From Aphrocallistes beatrix (lineage: Eukaryota > Porifera > Hexactinellida > Sceptrulophora > Aphrocallistidae): 64,000 nt of DNA. Shown here piece after piece: positions 8,888 through 18,743 of this stretch. Made by a program: the position numbers and the translations under genes. The notes under the pieces were generated by a model that had not been told where the DNA came from, did no database searches, and worked only from the letters and a program-made list of their open reading frames with translations. The stretch's first letter is position 1. Every line of letters starts with the position of its first letter. Where the stretch lies: NCBI GenBank assembly GCA_963281255.1, contig OY725497.1, positions 992,001 to 1,056,000 on the forward strand, in the 5' to 3' direction.

Positions 8888-9940
8888 ATGGATACATTTT
8901 GGAAACTGTTACATATAGAAATGTGTCTACTTTCACTCAGTAGCCTCTTATTCTGTATTCTCGCAATATTTGTCCTCTGCTATTACATAAGAAGGAGGTA
9001 CCTGCTTGCTAACGAAATAAAAAGCATATCACAAGATGACCTAATAAGACCTTGTTTCCAAAATCACCTGAAAAATCTAAAACTTAAATCAATGATATCT
9101 AATTTTATAATTTCAATCTTAATTGTCGAGTTACTCTTCAATTTTTCAGAATCGATGGAGCGCTTTGTAAACTGGCACTTTTACTTCAGAGATTCAGTAT
9201 TTTTTCATTTTTTGAAGAAATCTAACAAATATTTCTATCATCTAAATATCATCACATTCAACTGCCACCTCTCTATACCGTGTCTGTTCCTTAAAGTCGT
9301 CTGGCTGGCATACTTACACTGTCCTTATCGATACACCATCATGAGATGGATTGGTTGGATTGTGTTGAGGTGTGTGTTTTTCTTCAGCATTAAAATATTA
9401 GATAATTTAGGATTAGCTATTTACCACAAAGAATTACAAACTCTCAACAGTGCAATGCTTGCAGTTGTAATGCTAATTGACTTTGTCCTCTATCTCTCTT
9501 ACTCTCGAAGGTTTTACCAACACCTGAAGAGTAGAGAAACAGAGGCAAGGCTGTTTAAAGATAGACAATCTTATCTTGCAGAGAGATCTATTCGTCGTCA
9601 TTTCAAGGTGGCCAGTATCCTTGTTGCTGTTGCTTTTTCATGTTTCTCAATTTCTCGAATTATCTATCCAGCAATAACTGCATTGAAGGGTTTCCCTGAT
9701 ATTGAATCATCCGGAATATTCACTACTTTCCTCAACAATAGTAAATGGAGTCTAATCCATCAATACCGCCACGAAATCCTGACTCTAGGATTAATCATAT
9801 ATTCGCTAATATTCATTCTCAACTACCTTTATTTAGTGACTATGATTGTGGGCAGATTTCTGCTCCAGAAATGGCGCCTCACCCACATTAACAAGAAGAT
9901 TAAACCTATTGTTAGAGTATACCATAACTCATTGTATTAA
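8888..9940 (+). CDS. Orphan seven-transmembrane receptor-like protein, copy B
   Basis: 350 residues in one exon. Seven hydrophobic segments lie at about 13-35, 69-87, 113-137, 148-165, 184-203, 238-257 and 300-326. The segment-5/6 loop is long and basic ('YSRRFYQHLKSRETEARLF' ... 'RSIRRHFKVA'), as in a GPCR third intracellular loop, which places the N-terminus outside. I see no DRY or NPxxY motif and do not recognise the family. There is no signal peptide. The tail is short and basic. It could be a lineage-specific chemoreceptor or a GPCR-like orphan. The upstream region is duplicated from 4880-6680. Confidence 0.8.
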   Translation: MDTFWKLLHIEMCLLSLSSLLFCILAIFVLCYYIRRRYLLANEIKSISQDDLIRPCFQNHLKNLKLKSMISNFIISILIVELLFNFSESMERFVNWHFYFRDSVFFHFLKKSNKYFYHLNIITFNCHLSIPCLFLKVVWLAYLHCPYRYTIMRWIGWIVLRCVFFFSIKILDNLGLAIYHKELQTLNSAMLAVVMLIDFVLYLSYSRRFYQHLKSRETEARLFKDRQSYLAERSIRRHFKVASILVAVAFSCFSISRIIYPAITALKGFPDIESSGIFTTFLNNSKWSLIHQYRHEILTLGLIIYSLIFILNYLYLVTMIVGRFLLQKWRLTHINKKIKPIVRVYHNSLY

Positions 9941-10344
9941 TGTTTTATTGATATTTGCAATATATTACATAAACAATGTTACAAATAATGTTATACCAAC
10001 TGCCCCCGTCTCCCTTGCAGTATCACAACCAAGGGCGTAGCCTAGCACAAATTCAGAGGAAGCAGATGTAAAGGTTCGGCGGAAACAAACTGAAAGTGGT
10101 ATATTGGGAGCATTATTTTCATTTCATTTTCCCAATTGACTATTATTTATATACATACGCATGACGTATGTATATAAATTTATAAAGAAAGCTTATAATT
10201 ATAGAATAAATACTTGTAATTATCCAACCATGAATATACCATTTTATCGACATATAAACTCAAATTTAAATTATAAAAATGTAAAAATAACTGGAAATAC
10301 TGAACCAAAAAAGTTTGAAAACCAAAATCAATAAACAAAATAGA

Positions 10345-10610
10345 GATTAGTTAAAAAACCGAGTCGAACTAATGAGAATCCTAGTAAAACCGAGTCGAAC
10401 TAAATGACAATCCTAGCAAAACCGAGTCGAACTAATGAGAATCCTAGTAAAACCGAGTCGAACTAAATGACAATCCTAGCAAAACCGAGTCGAACTAATG
10501 AGAATCCTAGCAAAACCGAGTCGAACTAATGAGAATCCTAGCAAAACCGAGTCGAACTAAATGACAATCCTAGCAAAACCAAGTCGAACTAATGACAACC
10601 TTAAGATTCG
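10345..10610. repeat. 31-32 bp minisatellite, about eight units
   Basis: Units follow AAAACCGAGTCGAACTAATG plus AGAATCCTAGT, alternating between an AATGAGAATCC and an AAATGACAATCC subtype. The last unit is decayed (AAGTCGAACTAATGACAACC). The alternation indicates expansion of a two-unit block. Confidence 0.95.
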
Positions 10611-10830
10611 AACTAATCCAGCGTCTCCCTAAGAACGTCAATAAACTGGAAGACTTGAATGATATTTAAATAAATAAAAAGAAATATTAAAGTGATAGAT
10701 TAAGTGAAATAACGTTTCAACTCTTTTATTTCTTTGAATTGTTTCAAATACTGGATTTATAGATAAAGAATGTATCTACTAAATATACATCCTTACTATT
10801 AAAACTCGATTAATGTGTGTATATATATAT

Positions 10831-11310
10831 TAGGATGCTCCAAAAAGTTCCAAAGTTTGAATCTTATGATGCACACTCTTCAAATAGTTTATCTTCATCA
10901 CCAAGTATTCACCATAAAATTTCATGCAATTTGGAGATGGTTCAGCCTCCATACTTGAAATTATTAATGGTCCCAACTGTTTTCACCAATATCTCGGAAC
11001 CGGTAGATTTTAGGTTAATGTATTATTTGCCGAAAATGTATTATTTGCCGATATAAAACCACCCTGAAATATCACAAAAATCAAGCTACTAGTATATTTA
11101 AATGTCAGAAGTACGCTTTTTACAACATCTGGCCTCAACCCGGACATATCCAAATATAAATTTGCACGAGGGAGAAGCTACCCTGCGCGACCACTAAACC
11201 ATCTCCAAATTGCATGAAAATTTTATGGTGAATACTTGGTGATGAAGATAAACTATTTGAAGAGTGTGCATCATAAGATTCAAACTTTGGAATTTTTTGG
11301 AGCACCCTAA
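10831..11310. mobile_element. TA-flanked foldback MITE, 480 bp
   Basis: Arms of about 115 bp start TTAGGATGCTCCAAAAAGTT and end in the complement of TTAGGGTGCTCCAAAAAATT, with TA outside both. The arms match over GATGCACACTCTTCAAATAG and beyond. A 79-residue open frame inside is chance. TA duplication and long inverted repeats suggest Tc1/mariner mobilisation. Confidence 0.8.
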
Positions 11311-11431
11311 TATATACACACTAAAATAGAGTATTCTTTACAGTTGGAGTACATATTCCTTTATGAATAGACCCACTTTAATACTATTTGTATGGCGGTT
11401 TCTGTGGTGGTCGAATACTTTTGTCCGGGTA

Positions 11432-11434
<3 letters not shown>

Positions 11435-11482
<48 letters not shown>
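11435..11482. repeat. (TA)n microsatellite
   Basis: About 24 TA units; similar shorter runs lie at 5713-5734, 6115-6130 and 11731-11752. Several MITEs end exactly in these runs, consistent with insertion into TA. Confidence 0.95.
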
Positions 11483-11485
<3 letters not shown>

Positions 11486-11731
11486 TACCTGGCCAAAAGT
11501 ATTGGAACACATTCTAATGTGTGCCACTTTTGCCAAAGTGGCACAACCCATTGAATACAATATTAAACAAGTGTAAACATTGTGATATCAATGGAAACTG
11601 TCCCTCCGACCTGTTCAAATAAACTTTTGTTGATTTCCTTCAATGGGCCCGTTTCCCTGCCACATGTGCCACTTATGGAATATGGTGGCACACATTAGAA
11701 TGTGTTCCAATACTTTTGGCCAGGCAGTATA
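11483..11731. mobile_element. Tc1-like MITE, family 1
   Basis: The inverted ends are CTACCTGGCCAAAAGTATTGG and the complement of CTGCCTGGCCAAAAGTATTGG, set in TA repeats. The sub-terminal ACACATTCTAATGTGTGCC is itself palindromic. The CTGCCTGGCCAAAAGTATT end is typical of Tc1-like transposons. A truncated relative lies at 13938-14149. Confidence 0.9.
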
Positions 11732-11803
11732 TATATATATATATATATATAGGTCTTTTGTTTAAATTTCAGTTTTAGCAGCGCAAGCAAGCGAAGCGCT
11801 TGA

Positions 11804-12351
11804 GGTAATTTTATTTAGTACAGAAAGTAACTTCTATAAATACTTTCTATATCATTCCTGCGAGTCAATTCCGTACGAAAACACATTCACCGACACTTTC
11901 GTTCTGAATCAGGATGTCATATTTGGATCTATGTGTTAATGTTAACATCTAACTTGTATGGTCTGTGCAAGAAGCAATAACAGATAATAGACGTATGCAT
12001 TATCACCGGAACAGGAAACCATGAGATAGGGTGATCCTTTGACAATTAACTGTAGAATGCCTAGCATTTATATGGCTTCTGTGCCATGGCTTGATTTACT
12101 TACTCAACTAAACGTATACTAAAAATAACTTTACAAACATTTTCTTTGATTTACGTAAGTGTAATAACATTTAGTTTAATTATAAGCATATCCTAGATTG
12201 ATACTAGACCCTGTAGACTTACTTCTACGTACGTATACAACAAATCAGACTGTTATTTAATATGATGAGATTTATTAGGCATTTCATTTAAGAATTAAGT
12301 AGCAACCTATATAGTATACCTCAGTCGCTAAATCTTTGATGAATAAATATA
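11804..12351. other. Intergenic region upstream of PIPOX
   Basis: No open frame of interest. It contains one end of the TTAA MITE family at 12047-12075 (TTAACTGTAGAATGCCTAGC) without a clear partner. Confidence 0.5.
12308..12314 (+). promoter_or_regulatory. Candidate TATA box of PIPOX
   Basis: TATATAG lies 38-44 bp before the ATG at 12352, which allows only a very short leader. This is a positional guess. Confidence 0.3.
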
Positions 12352-13560
12352 ATGGAACTAATTTCACAAGAAAATTCTTATGACGTCATCGTCATAGGAG
12401 CAGGGGTAGTAGGAGTGGCTACTGGGCTGGCTTTAGTAAAGAAAGGTATCAAAACACTAATCCTAGAACAATTCAGGCTGGGACATACGCGCGGGAGTTC
12501 CAATGGAGCAAGTCGGCTGGTGAGATTTACTTCACAAAATGAAATCTACGTCAGCATGACGTTAGAAGCTTATAAACTATGGAAAGAAATAGAGTTTGAA
12601 TTCGGCAACAAACTTATCGAGGAATGTGGTGGTCTGGTGGTAGCAATGAACAAAAAAATGGAAAAATCAGTTATCGAACAAACTCAAGCGCAGCTCTTAG
12701 AAACAGGAATTAAGCATGATAAATTGACTGGAAAAGATATCAACAAAAGATGGCCTATTTTCAACGTTAGTGATGAAAAGGTAGCGATCTTCCAACAGAC
12801 AATTGGGTTCATTTTTGCTAGAAATGCAATTGATGCAATGTTAAATCAGTTTGTGAAGAGAAACAGAAAAGTGTTAGAACATAATAAAGTTGTAGCGATC
12901 CAACCAATCAAATTCACTTCTGGACAAGAGAGCATCACCATAAAAACGCATAAGGGAGACACATACTTCTGTAAAAAAATAGTTGTATGTGCTGGACCAT
13001 GGATGAACCACGTACTCTCATTGGTAGATCTTCAACTACCTATTTCCCCACAAAAGGTCCAAGTTCCATTTTGGAAGGTGATAGAGCCAGAAAAGAATGC
13101 TATTTCATTGGGTAAAATTCCCGTATTCTTATTTTGGTGCGAAGAAGAAGTGAAATTCTACTATGGAATGCCAGAATATGATTATCCAGGCATTCTGAAA
13201 ATAGCTGCGCACAATTCAATCAAATGTGACCCTGACCACCCAGGCAGAACTAAACAAGACCCGAATTTGATTCCTAAAATATCTCACTTCATCTCCCAGC
13301 ATTTTCAGCCTGGTTTTGTTGCCCATGACAAGCCTAGCGTTACAGAGGAATGCATCTATACACTCACCCCTGATTACAACGCGATAATCGATCAGCATCC
13401 TATGCATAGCAATATATATTTCTGTGGTGGGTTTTCAGGCCAAGGTTTCAAGCTAGCCCCAGTGATTGGTCAAATTATGACTGACATGGTCCTGGGAAAT
13501 CAATCGAAATACGACAGAGATTTCTTTAGCATGAAAAGATTCGCGAAATCGAAACTTTGA
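12352..13560 (+). CDS. PIPOX: Peroxisomal sarcosine oxidase / L-pipecolate oxidase
   Basis: 402 residues in one exon, the usual length for the family. The N-terminal dinucleotide-binding motif is 'VIVIGAGVVGVATG' (residues 9-22) with the acidic end of beta2 in 'TLILEQF'. 'GSSNGASRLVRF' matches the conserved GSS-G-SR-R flavin/substrate motif. Near the C-terminus 'EECIYTLTPD' holds the cysteine that in monomeric sarcosine oxidases attaches FAD covalently, followed by 'FCGGFSGQGFKLAPVIG'. The protein ends in SKL, a type 1 peroxisomal signal. Family role: FAD-dependent oxidation of sarcosine or L-pipecolate producing H2O2. The start codon sits just before the beta1 strand, as expected. Confidence 0.95.
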   Translation: MELISQENSYDVIVIGAGVVGVATGLALVKKGIKTLILEQFRLGHTRGSSNGASRLVRFTSQNEIYVSMTLEAYKLWKEIEFEFGNKLIEECGGLVVAMNKKMEKSVIEQTQAQLLETGIKHDKLTGKDINKRWPIFNVSDEKVAIFQQTIGFIFARNAIDAMLNQFVKRNRKVLEHNKVVAIQPIKFTSGQESITIKTHKGDTYFCKKIVVCAGPWMNHVLSLVDLQLPISPQKVQVPFWKVIEPEKNAISLGKIPVFLFWCEEEVKFYYGMPEYDYPGILKIAAHNSIKCDPDHPGRTKQDPNLIPKISHFISQHFQPGFVAHDKPSVTEECIYTLTPDYNAIIDQHPMHSNIYFCGGFSGQGFKLAPVIGQIMTDMVLGNQSKYDRDFFSMKRFAKSKL

Positions 13561-13937
13561 AGGATAAAATTGAAAAGTGTGACAAAATTTTTTGTATAGT
13601 AGCTATTTAAGAAATTTGGATTGTTTTAGACTAAAATGAGTTATCAGATTAGTTAGTAATCCCAACAATGACTAAAGTGGACACAAAGATCACCGCAAAC
13701 AGCTGAAGTCATCTATCTCATATAATCATCTATATTTTTGTTACTATAAAACTTTTTTTAGTTTTGGCGTGCTCTCTAATAAATAATACATTTTAACTAG
13801 TCATATAGTCCTAGTCCTGCTGGTTGCTGTTTGGCCGAGTTTAAAGCATGTTTTGCGAAAGAGTGGACCGTCGTCTACTTAATACACGGCCGTGTGTGTC
13901 ACCGAGTTATACCGATAAATCAAAAACCATATACGTA
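13561..13937. other. Intergenic region 3' of PIPOX
   Basis: AT-rich, probably holding the PIPOX 3' UTR (an AATAAATAATA run near 13780). Nothing else recognised. Confidence 0.4.
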
Positions 13938-14149
13938 CACTGCCTGGCCAAAAGTATTGGAACACATTCTAGTGTGTGCCACCATGTGCCATAAGTGGCA
14001 CAGGTGGCAGGGAAACGGGCCCATTGAAGGAAATCAAAAAAAGTTCAGTGGAAGAGGTCGGAGGGACAGTTTCTATTGATATCACAATGTTTACACTTGT
14101 TTAATATTGTACTCAATGGGTTGTGTCACTTTGGCAAAAGTGGCACACA
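13938..14149. mobile_element. Tc1-like MITE, family 1, truncated
   Basis: It begins CACTGCCTGGCCAAAAGTATT and shares the internal GGAAACGGGCCCATTGAAGG and GTCGGAGGGACAGTTTC blocks with 11483-11731, in inverse order relative to that copy. It stops inside GGCACACA where the foldback starting at 14150 begins, so the right end is missing. Confidence 0.85.
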
Positions 14150-14504
14150 ATCATTTGATTGCGCAATAGACTCTTTTAAGAGCGAAAAATGCTGCTGTTC
14201 TAACTTATTTTAAACATTGTTATCTGCATTTCTAATACTTGATTTTTTGATAGGGTAACAATACGAAGGCATCCAAAAAATCTGAAAATCTTAATTCGAA
14301 TATCTATGCATTCCTCAGTTACTATGAAAGCAAAACATTCAATTTTTGCTTCCATAGTAACTGAATACGCAAAGACATTCTAATTATATTTTTGCCCTAT
14401 CAAAAGAATCTTATTAAGTATTAGAAATGCAGATAACGATGTTTAAAAGAGCTAGAACAGCAACATTTTCGCTCTGAAAAGAGCCTATTGCGCAATCACA
14501 TGAT
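14150..14504. repeat. 355-bp foldback element
   Basis: The arms begin ATCATTTGATTGCGCAATAG and end with its complement (one mismatch), and pair almost to the centre around 14340 (CAGTTACTATGAAAGCAAAA versus TTTTTGCTTCCATAGTAACTG). No coding capacity and no clear target duplication. Confidence 0.85.
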
Positions 14505-15109
14505 GACATGTCAATTTTGGACAGCTGAATTGCATACCCTGATATGATGTTCGTATATGGCAATAATACATTTAAAAGTGTATCGTATACAGTCTTTGAT
14601 TTATCGGTCTAATTAAACTTTGAACTGTGTTAAAACTGGCCTTTTTCCGACTGCTACCAGCTCATGAATCCCTCCTGGATATCATCAAGTACAACTGCAA
14701 ATCGGACTGTAGAACGCAGAGGTGCACCTCTACGAAGCACAGTCTCGCCTGCGTGTGGAATGTGTGAAGGACAAAGCTGCATGAATTCGTCAGTCCCTGA
14801 ACTGACCACTGAAGATGACTAGTAATTTGAGTTATTTCGGAATGTTCTACCAAAGGGATTTTTTGGATGTTTACTATGTCACTTAGGTAGCTTCTCTCGT
14901 ATAAATTTTCGAATAAATTATGTTGCAATTTGTGCCAACTTAAACCACAGATTGACAGGACTAGTATAGCTAGGTAGGATAAAGTGAAAAATTACAACAT
15001 AATCACATAGCATGTTCAATATTAATTAGTACAAATTTGGATTTTTGGACTAATCTTTAATTAACCTGGTATTAAAATTTTATAATTTTCAGTAGTCTCG
15101 AAATATACT

Positions 15110-15848
15110 ATATCATAACCTACTGTATATAAGGCCTCACAGTAACTTGTGGATTTGGGACTAGGGATGCGGAGGAAGACCGTTGAACTATACATGAGCT
15201 GCCTTAAATCATTTACAAAGCACAATAGAGCTTAGGAATGTATTACTAGCATATATAAATATGGTGTCAAAGTATCCATATCCGTTGTCAAAATTTTGAT
15301 TAGTCACCATATGGTTGCACAATATGTTATATTTGTGACAAATTTTGTGATTTTTAGGGGCACTTCTAAGCGTTTTTATTACAAATTTTTCGCATAGAAC
15401 TGAGATGTGAATGAGTTTAATACGAAAAATTTGGAATTTGATACAACCCCAACTGACCAAAACACGTTTCCATAGCAACACTGGAATGTACCAACATTCC
15501 AAGAAAAAATTCCAAATTTTTCGTATTAACTCATTCACATCTCAGTTCTATGCGAAAAATTTGTAATAAAAACGCTTAGAAGTGCCCCTAAACGGCCTCT
15601 AAAAATCACCAAATTTGTCACAAATATAACCTATTCGCAACCATATGGTGACTAATCAAAATTTTGACAACGGATATGGATATTTTGACACCATATTTAT
15701 GTATGCTGGTAATACATTCCTAAACTCTATTGTGCTTTGTAAATGATTTAAGGCAGCTCATGTATTAGTTCAACGGTCTTCCTCCGCATCCCTAGTCCCA
15801 AATCCACAAGTTACTGTGAGGCCTTATATACAGTAGGCTATGACTATA
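15110..15848. repeat. Large foldback element, about 739 bp
   Basis: Two arms of about 330 bp, left to about 15438 and right from about 15512, pair nearly perfectly (for example GCGGAAGACCGTTG-type blocks at 15170 and 15780 and AATGATTTAAGGCAGCTCAT at 15745 against 15195-15215). The loop is about 74 bp. A 109-residue minus-strand open frame is a by-product of the arm. Very high arm identity means the element is young or kept uniform by conversion. Confidence 0.9.
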
Positions 15849-16592
15849 TGTTTAGAAAATAGGAATTAAACTGTACTATTTTTCCCTCTCAATTAATATC
15901 AGTATGGTTAGCATGGTCTATTCAAATTTAAAATTTAGAGCACAGCATCAGAGAACTGACCAGGTACAACCAGTAATTACTGTTTTCCTTCCCATATAAA
16001 CATAGTTTTCATTATACGTATCGTTATTCTTTGTTATTCATGGTTTTAGTACTCTCCATTACCTACATACGTACAAACCAGATTTTCTTGCTAATGAAGA
16101 ATAAAAACCCACTACAGACGGCCTTGGATTGTGTTCCCACCTTTTAGGATGATTACCCAAAATTGGGTCACCATTCAGGAAGATGGAGGAACACTTCCAA
16201 CCTGTCTGCGGGAGGCTTTTCCCCTCAAGATGTTTAGTTTTTATTTGTAATTTACTGGCTCAAAATATTTTACATGACACTACTAAATGTCTGGATAGTG
16301 ATCCATGACGCATGGATCACTCATAAATCACTTCAAGTGCAGCTCTAAATTGCCAACCCTTCTTAACTAGAAACTGAAGCTCCCTTAACTTAAAATAACG
16401 ACACATTTGAGAAAATATGAATAAATACAAGCTTATACTAAAATACAAATAGTATAAAAATCACTGAGAACTACGTTCTGATACTCTAGCTATCCAGTTA
16501 GTCATGGCACTTCCTTCCTAGTCTCACTCATACAAAGTCAAAGATTATAAACAAAACACACTATACAATTTCAAAGTCAGAATTATTATTTT
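15849..16592. other. Intergenic region, mostly unassigned
   Basis: The part next to 16593 is probably the 3' UTR of the coiled-coil gene. Around 16140-16230 one frame reads 'WVTIQEDGGTLPTCLREAF', preceded by an AG acceptor-like site, but no partner exon was found, so I do not call a gene. Confidence 0.4.
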
Positions 16593-17585
16593 TCACCAGT
16601 CTTGGTCATCGCTCCATCTTTCCTCTGAATGCGGTTCATTCAGAGGGAAAGTAACGCCAGTTTGTACATATCGCCGTGGCTGTACATGCTCTTCCACATA
16701 TTCGGGCTGGAAACCGGAGGGTAGATTCTTAACATAAACTATTTCCGGTTCTTGGTTTCTATTCCTTCTCCGATTTCTTCGCTTCTTTTGTTTCTTTGGT
16801 TCGGCCGAAACTTCTGTCTCTACAATCCTGCCACCAAATCCTACTCTATCTCTAGAATTTGAAAATGTGCACTTTGGAACTGGGTCATTAGCTTGCCATG
16901 AATATTCTCTCTGGTCACCATCAGGACGAGTGTCAGGATCAAAAACAGGATCTACACACGGCACATCATCCCAACCCTCATCACCCCAATCCTCAGAAAC
17001 CTGACCGCGGCCAGGCATATAGGGGTAGCCATACCCCTGAGCGGTAACCGGGGGGTCTTGGCGTGGGTCAGGAAGATCAGCCTCAGAGTCCCTATCTGAC
17101 TCTCTCAGTGAATTCAGCCGGATGTCCTCTTCCAAACTCGAAGTTGGGGATGACACTAAGGGATACAAAGTTGTATTCTCTGAATTTTCCTGTACTTTAG
17201 CTGCTTTTACGACGTTAGAATTCTTTATTTTATCTTCAAAACAATTCAGACAAAACTTCCATTCTATTTCTATGTCAAACTCAGGTACATTGCTTTCTAA
17301 ATTCAGATTATTAATTCCAGTCTGAATATTTTCAATGATTTTCTGCTGAACAGCAACTAAATTGTTTCGCCCCAGTTCTTCAGTCTGTGACTTGAGATCA
17401 ACGAGTCTCTGAATATCATTTTGTATTTGTTTTTGTTTGTTATTATGCTCGGTCTCAAGGGTTAGAATTTCAGAGAACATTTCTAGTTTCTTTTGATTCA
17501 AGCACAGAACAAACCGGTCGATATTTTTCTCCACATCCTCCCGAGCTTTTTGGAATATATTTACATGTTCAGAAGATGCCATCAC
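16593..17585 (-). CDS. Coiled-coil protein with NHL/TRIM-type N-terminus and basic disordered tail
   Basis: 330 residues, one exon, starting MMASS. Residues 8-95 are a coiled-coil ('REDVEKNIDRFVLCLNQKK' ... 'LEELGRNNLV'-like heptads) followed by 'NLESNVPEFDIEIEWKF', the arrangement that precedes NHL propellers in invertebrate TRIM-NHL-like proteins. Here no propeller follows. Instead the protein continues as an acidic, proline-rich disordered region, then a lysine/arginine block 'KKQKKRRNRRRNRNQEPEI' near residue 265 that could bind RNA or act as a nuclear signal, and an acidic tryptophan-ending tail. I know no named orthologue; it may be a lineage-specific derivative of the NHL family. Confidence 0.75.
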   Translation of the reverse strand: MMASSEHVNIFQKAREDVEKNIDRFVLCLNQKKLEMFSEILTLETEHNNKQKQIQNDIQRLVDLKSQTEELGRNNLVAVQQKIIENIQTGINNLNLESNVPEFDIEIEWKFCLNCFEDKIKNSNVVKAAKVQENSENTTLYPLVSSPTSSLEEDIRLNSLRESDRDSEADLPDPRQDPPVTAQGYGYPYMPGRGQVSEDWGDEGWDDVPCVDPVFDPDTRPDGDQREYSWQANDPVPKCTFSNSRDRVGFGGRIVETEVSAEPKKQKKRRNRRRNRNQEPEIVYVKNLPSGFQPEYVEEHVQPRRYVQTGVTFPLNEPHSEERWSDDQDW

Positions 17586-18743
17586 AAACTGTTAAAACTA
17601 CAAACTATTGAGCAGTTTAGACTTAAGTAAGTACACAGTAGAATCTCGTTAATACAAACACATTAAGACGTAACTCCGATAAGGAGTACACTTTTAAAAT
17701 ATCCTAAATGCAAAAGTACACTTAACATCCAAATGTGAAATCGAACTCCGCGATGTGGATACTCCCATAATAGCCATTGATATATCGTTGTTATCATAAA
17801 TGGAGTCGTTCAAACGTTATATAACGCAGAAATCACCAAAGCTTATATTTACCATTGAGATCTCATAATACCTCCAAATACAACTTGTAGTAAAGTGTGA
17901 AAATATGAATATACTAGACTCAGTGGTACTTTGCCAATAAAAGAAGTGGGCTCACCAATAATTTCACTCCCAAAGAGCACTAAAAATTTGCGCTCCCCTT
18001 CAGAAAATGGTTTATAGTTAATTTATCGCACTATTCCATCCTTTAACTATTATATTGACAAAACATCAAAGGGACTCCTTTTAACAAAGTTCAATAGCAC
18101 ATTTTTTCTCTCGATAAGCTTCATTTTTCTCATTGTCTCTTCACTGAAATTGAATTGTAAGTTAATTTCTTAGAAAATGGTATTAATACATAGTACAAGT
18201 TAGTCGCACTCTCGTTAACCAATAACCTCTACTAGCCTTCTGGGAAATTTTGAGTGTATTTTGATGCTTTCTTCGATCTCTATTGTCAAAGTTTTAAAAA
18301 CAATTTTGGAGCACTCAGTGGAGTGCACTCTTCATATCCAGGAGCATTTAATTCTCTGCGATTCGAACATCCAGGCAGTGGTCTTCAAACTGGGGTACGC
18401 CGGCTCTCAAAATTGTATATCTCAACATATTATTAATAATAGCAGGAGTTAACTGTTGGGGTACGCTTGGAAAAAGGGTTGACCACTGGCTAAGGGGAGT
18501 AGCAGCAAGTATGATTAATATTAATTCGACATTTGATCCTTTGTTTAGGCATGGAAAGAGTAAAAATAAACGCAGGGAACCTCAAATACAAAATGCTCGC
18601 CACCCCGTGCAATAAAAACATCTATATATCCATCAGATACAAATCTAAATCGAATATGTATAATATACTTGTAGTTAATTACGTCAATAAATACTAAAAT
18701 AGATAAAAGTTATGTGAAGTATCTCTATTGATTTTTCACGCTG
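17586..18743. other. Intergenic between the coiled-coil gene and SMPD2
   Basis: It contains a MITE-end-like CAGTAGAATCTCGTTAATAC at 17637 and the hAT-like repeat at 18376-18488. Otherwise nothing recognised. Confidence 0.5.
18376..18488. mobile_element. Short hAT-like MITE, 113 bp
   Basis: Ends CAGTGGTCTTCAAACTGGGG and the complement of CAGTGGTCAACCCTTTTTCC are imperfect inverted repeats with the CAGTGG start common to hAT elements. GGGGTACGC occurs near both ends. Flanks do not show a clean 8-bp duplication, so it is older than the copy at 44378. Confidence 0.6.

Larger units (their letters stand above)
10792..11803 (+). mobile_element. Probable Helitron-like element carrying nested MITEs
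   Basis: It starts with the TCCTTACTATTAAAACTCG end also seen at 5617 and ends in AGCGCAAGCAAGCGAAGCGC plus CTTG at about 11800. Between them lie a TA-flanked foldback (10831-11310), a Tc1-like MITE tail (about 11345-11434), a long (TA)n run and a second Tc1-like MITE (11483-11731). The ends are inferred by comparison with 5617-6114; the 3' hairpin is incomplete. Confidence 0.35.

Noticed and set aside
15209-15538. 109-codon minus-strand frame
   Set aside because: It lies inside one arm of the foldback and the other arm does not keep it open.
16140-16230. Possible lone exon reading 'WVTIQEDGGTLPTCLREAF'
   Set aside because: No start, donor site or partner exon could be identified.
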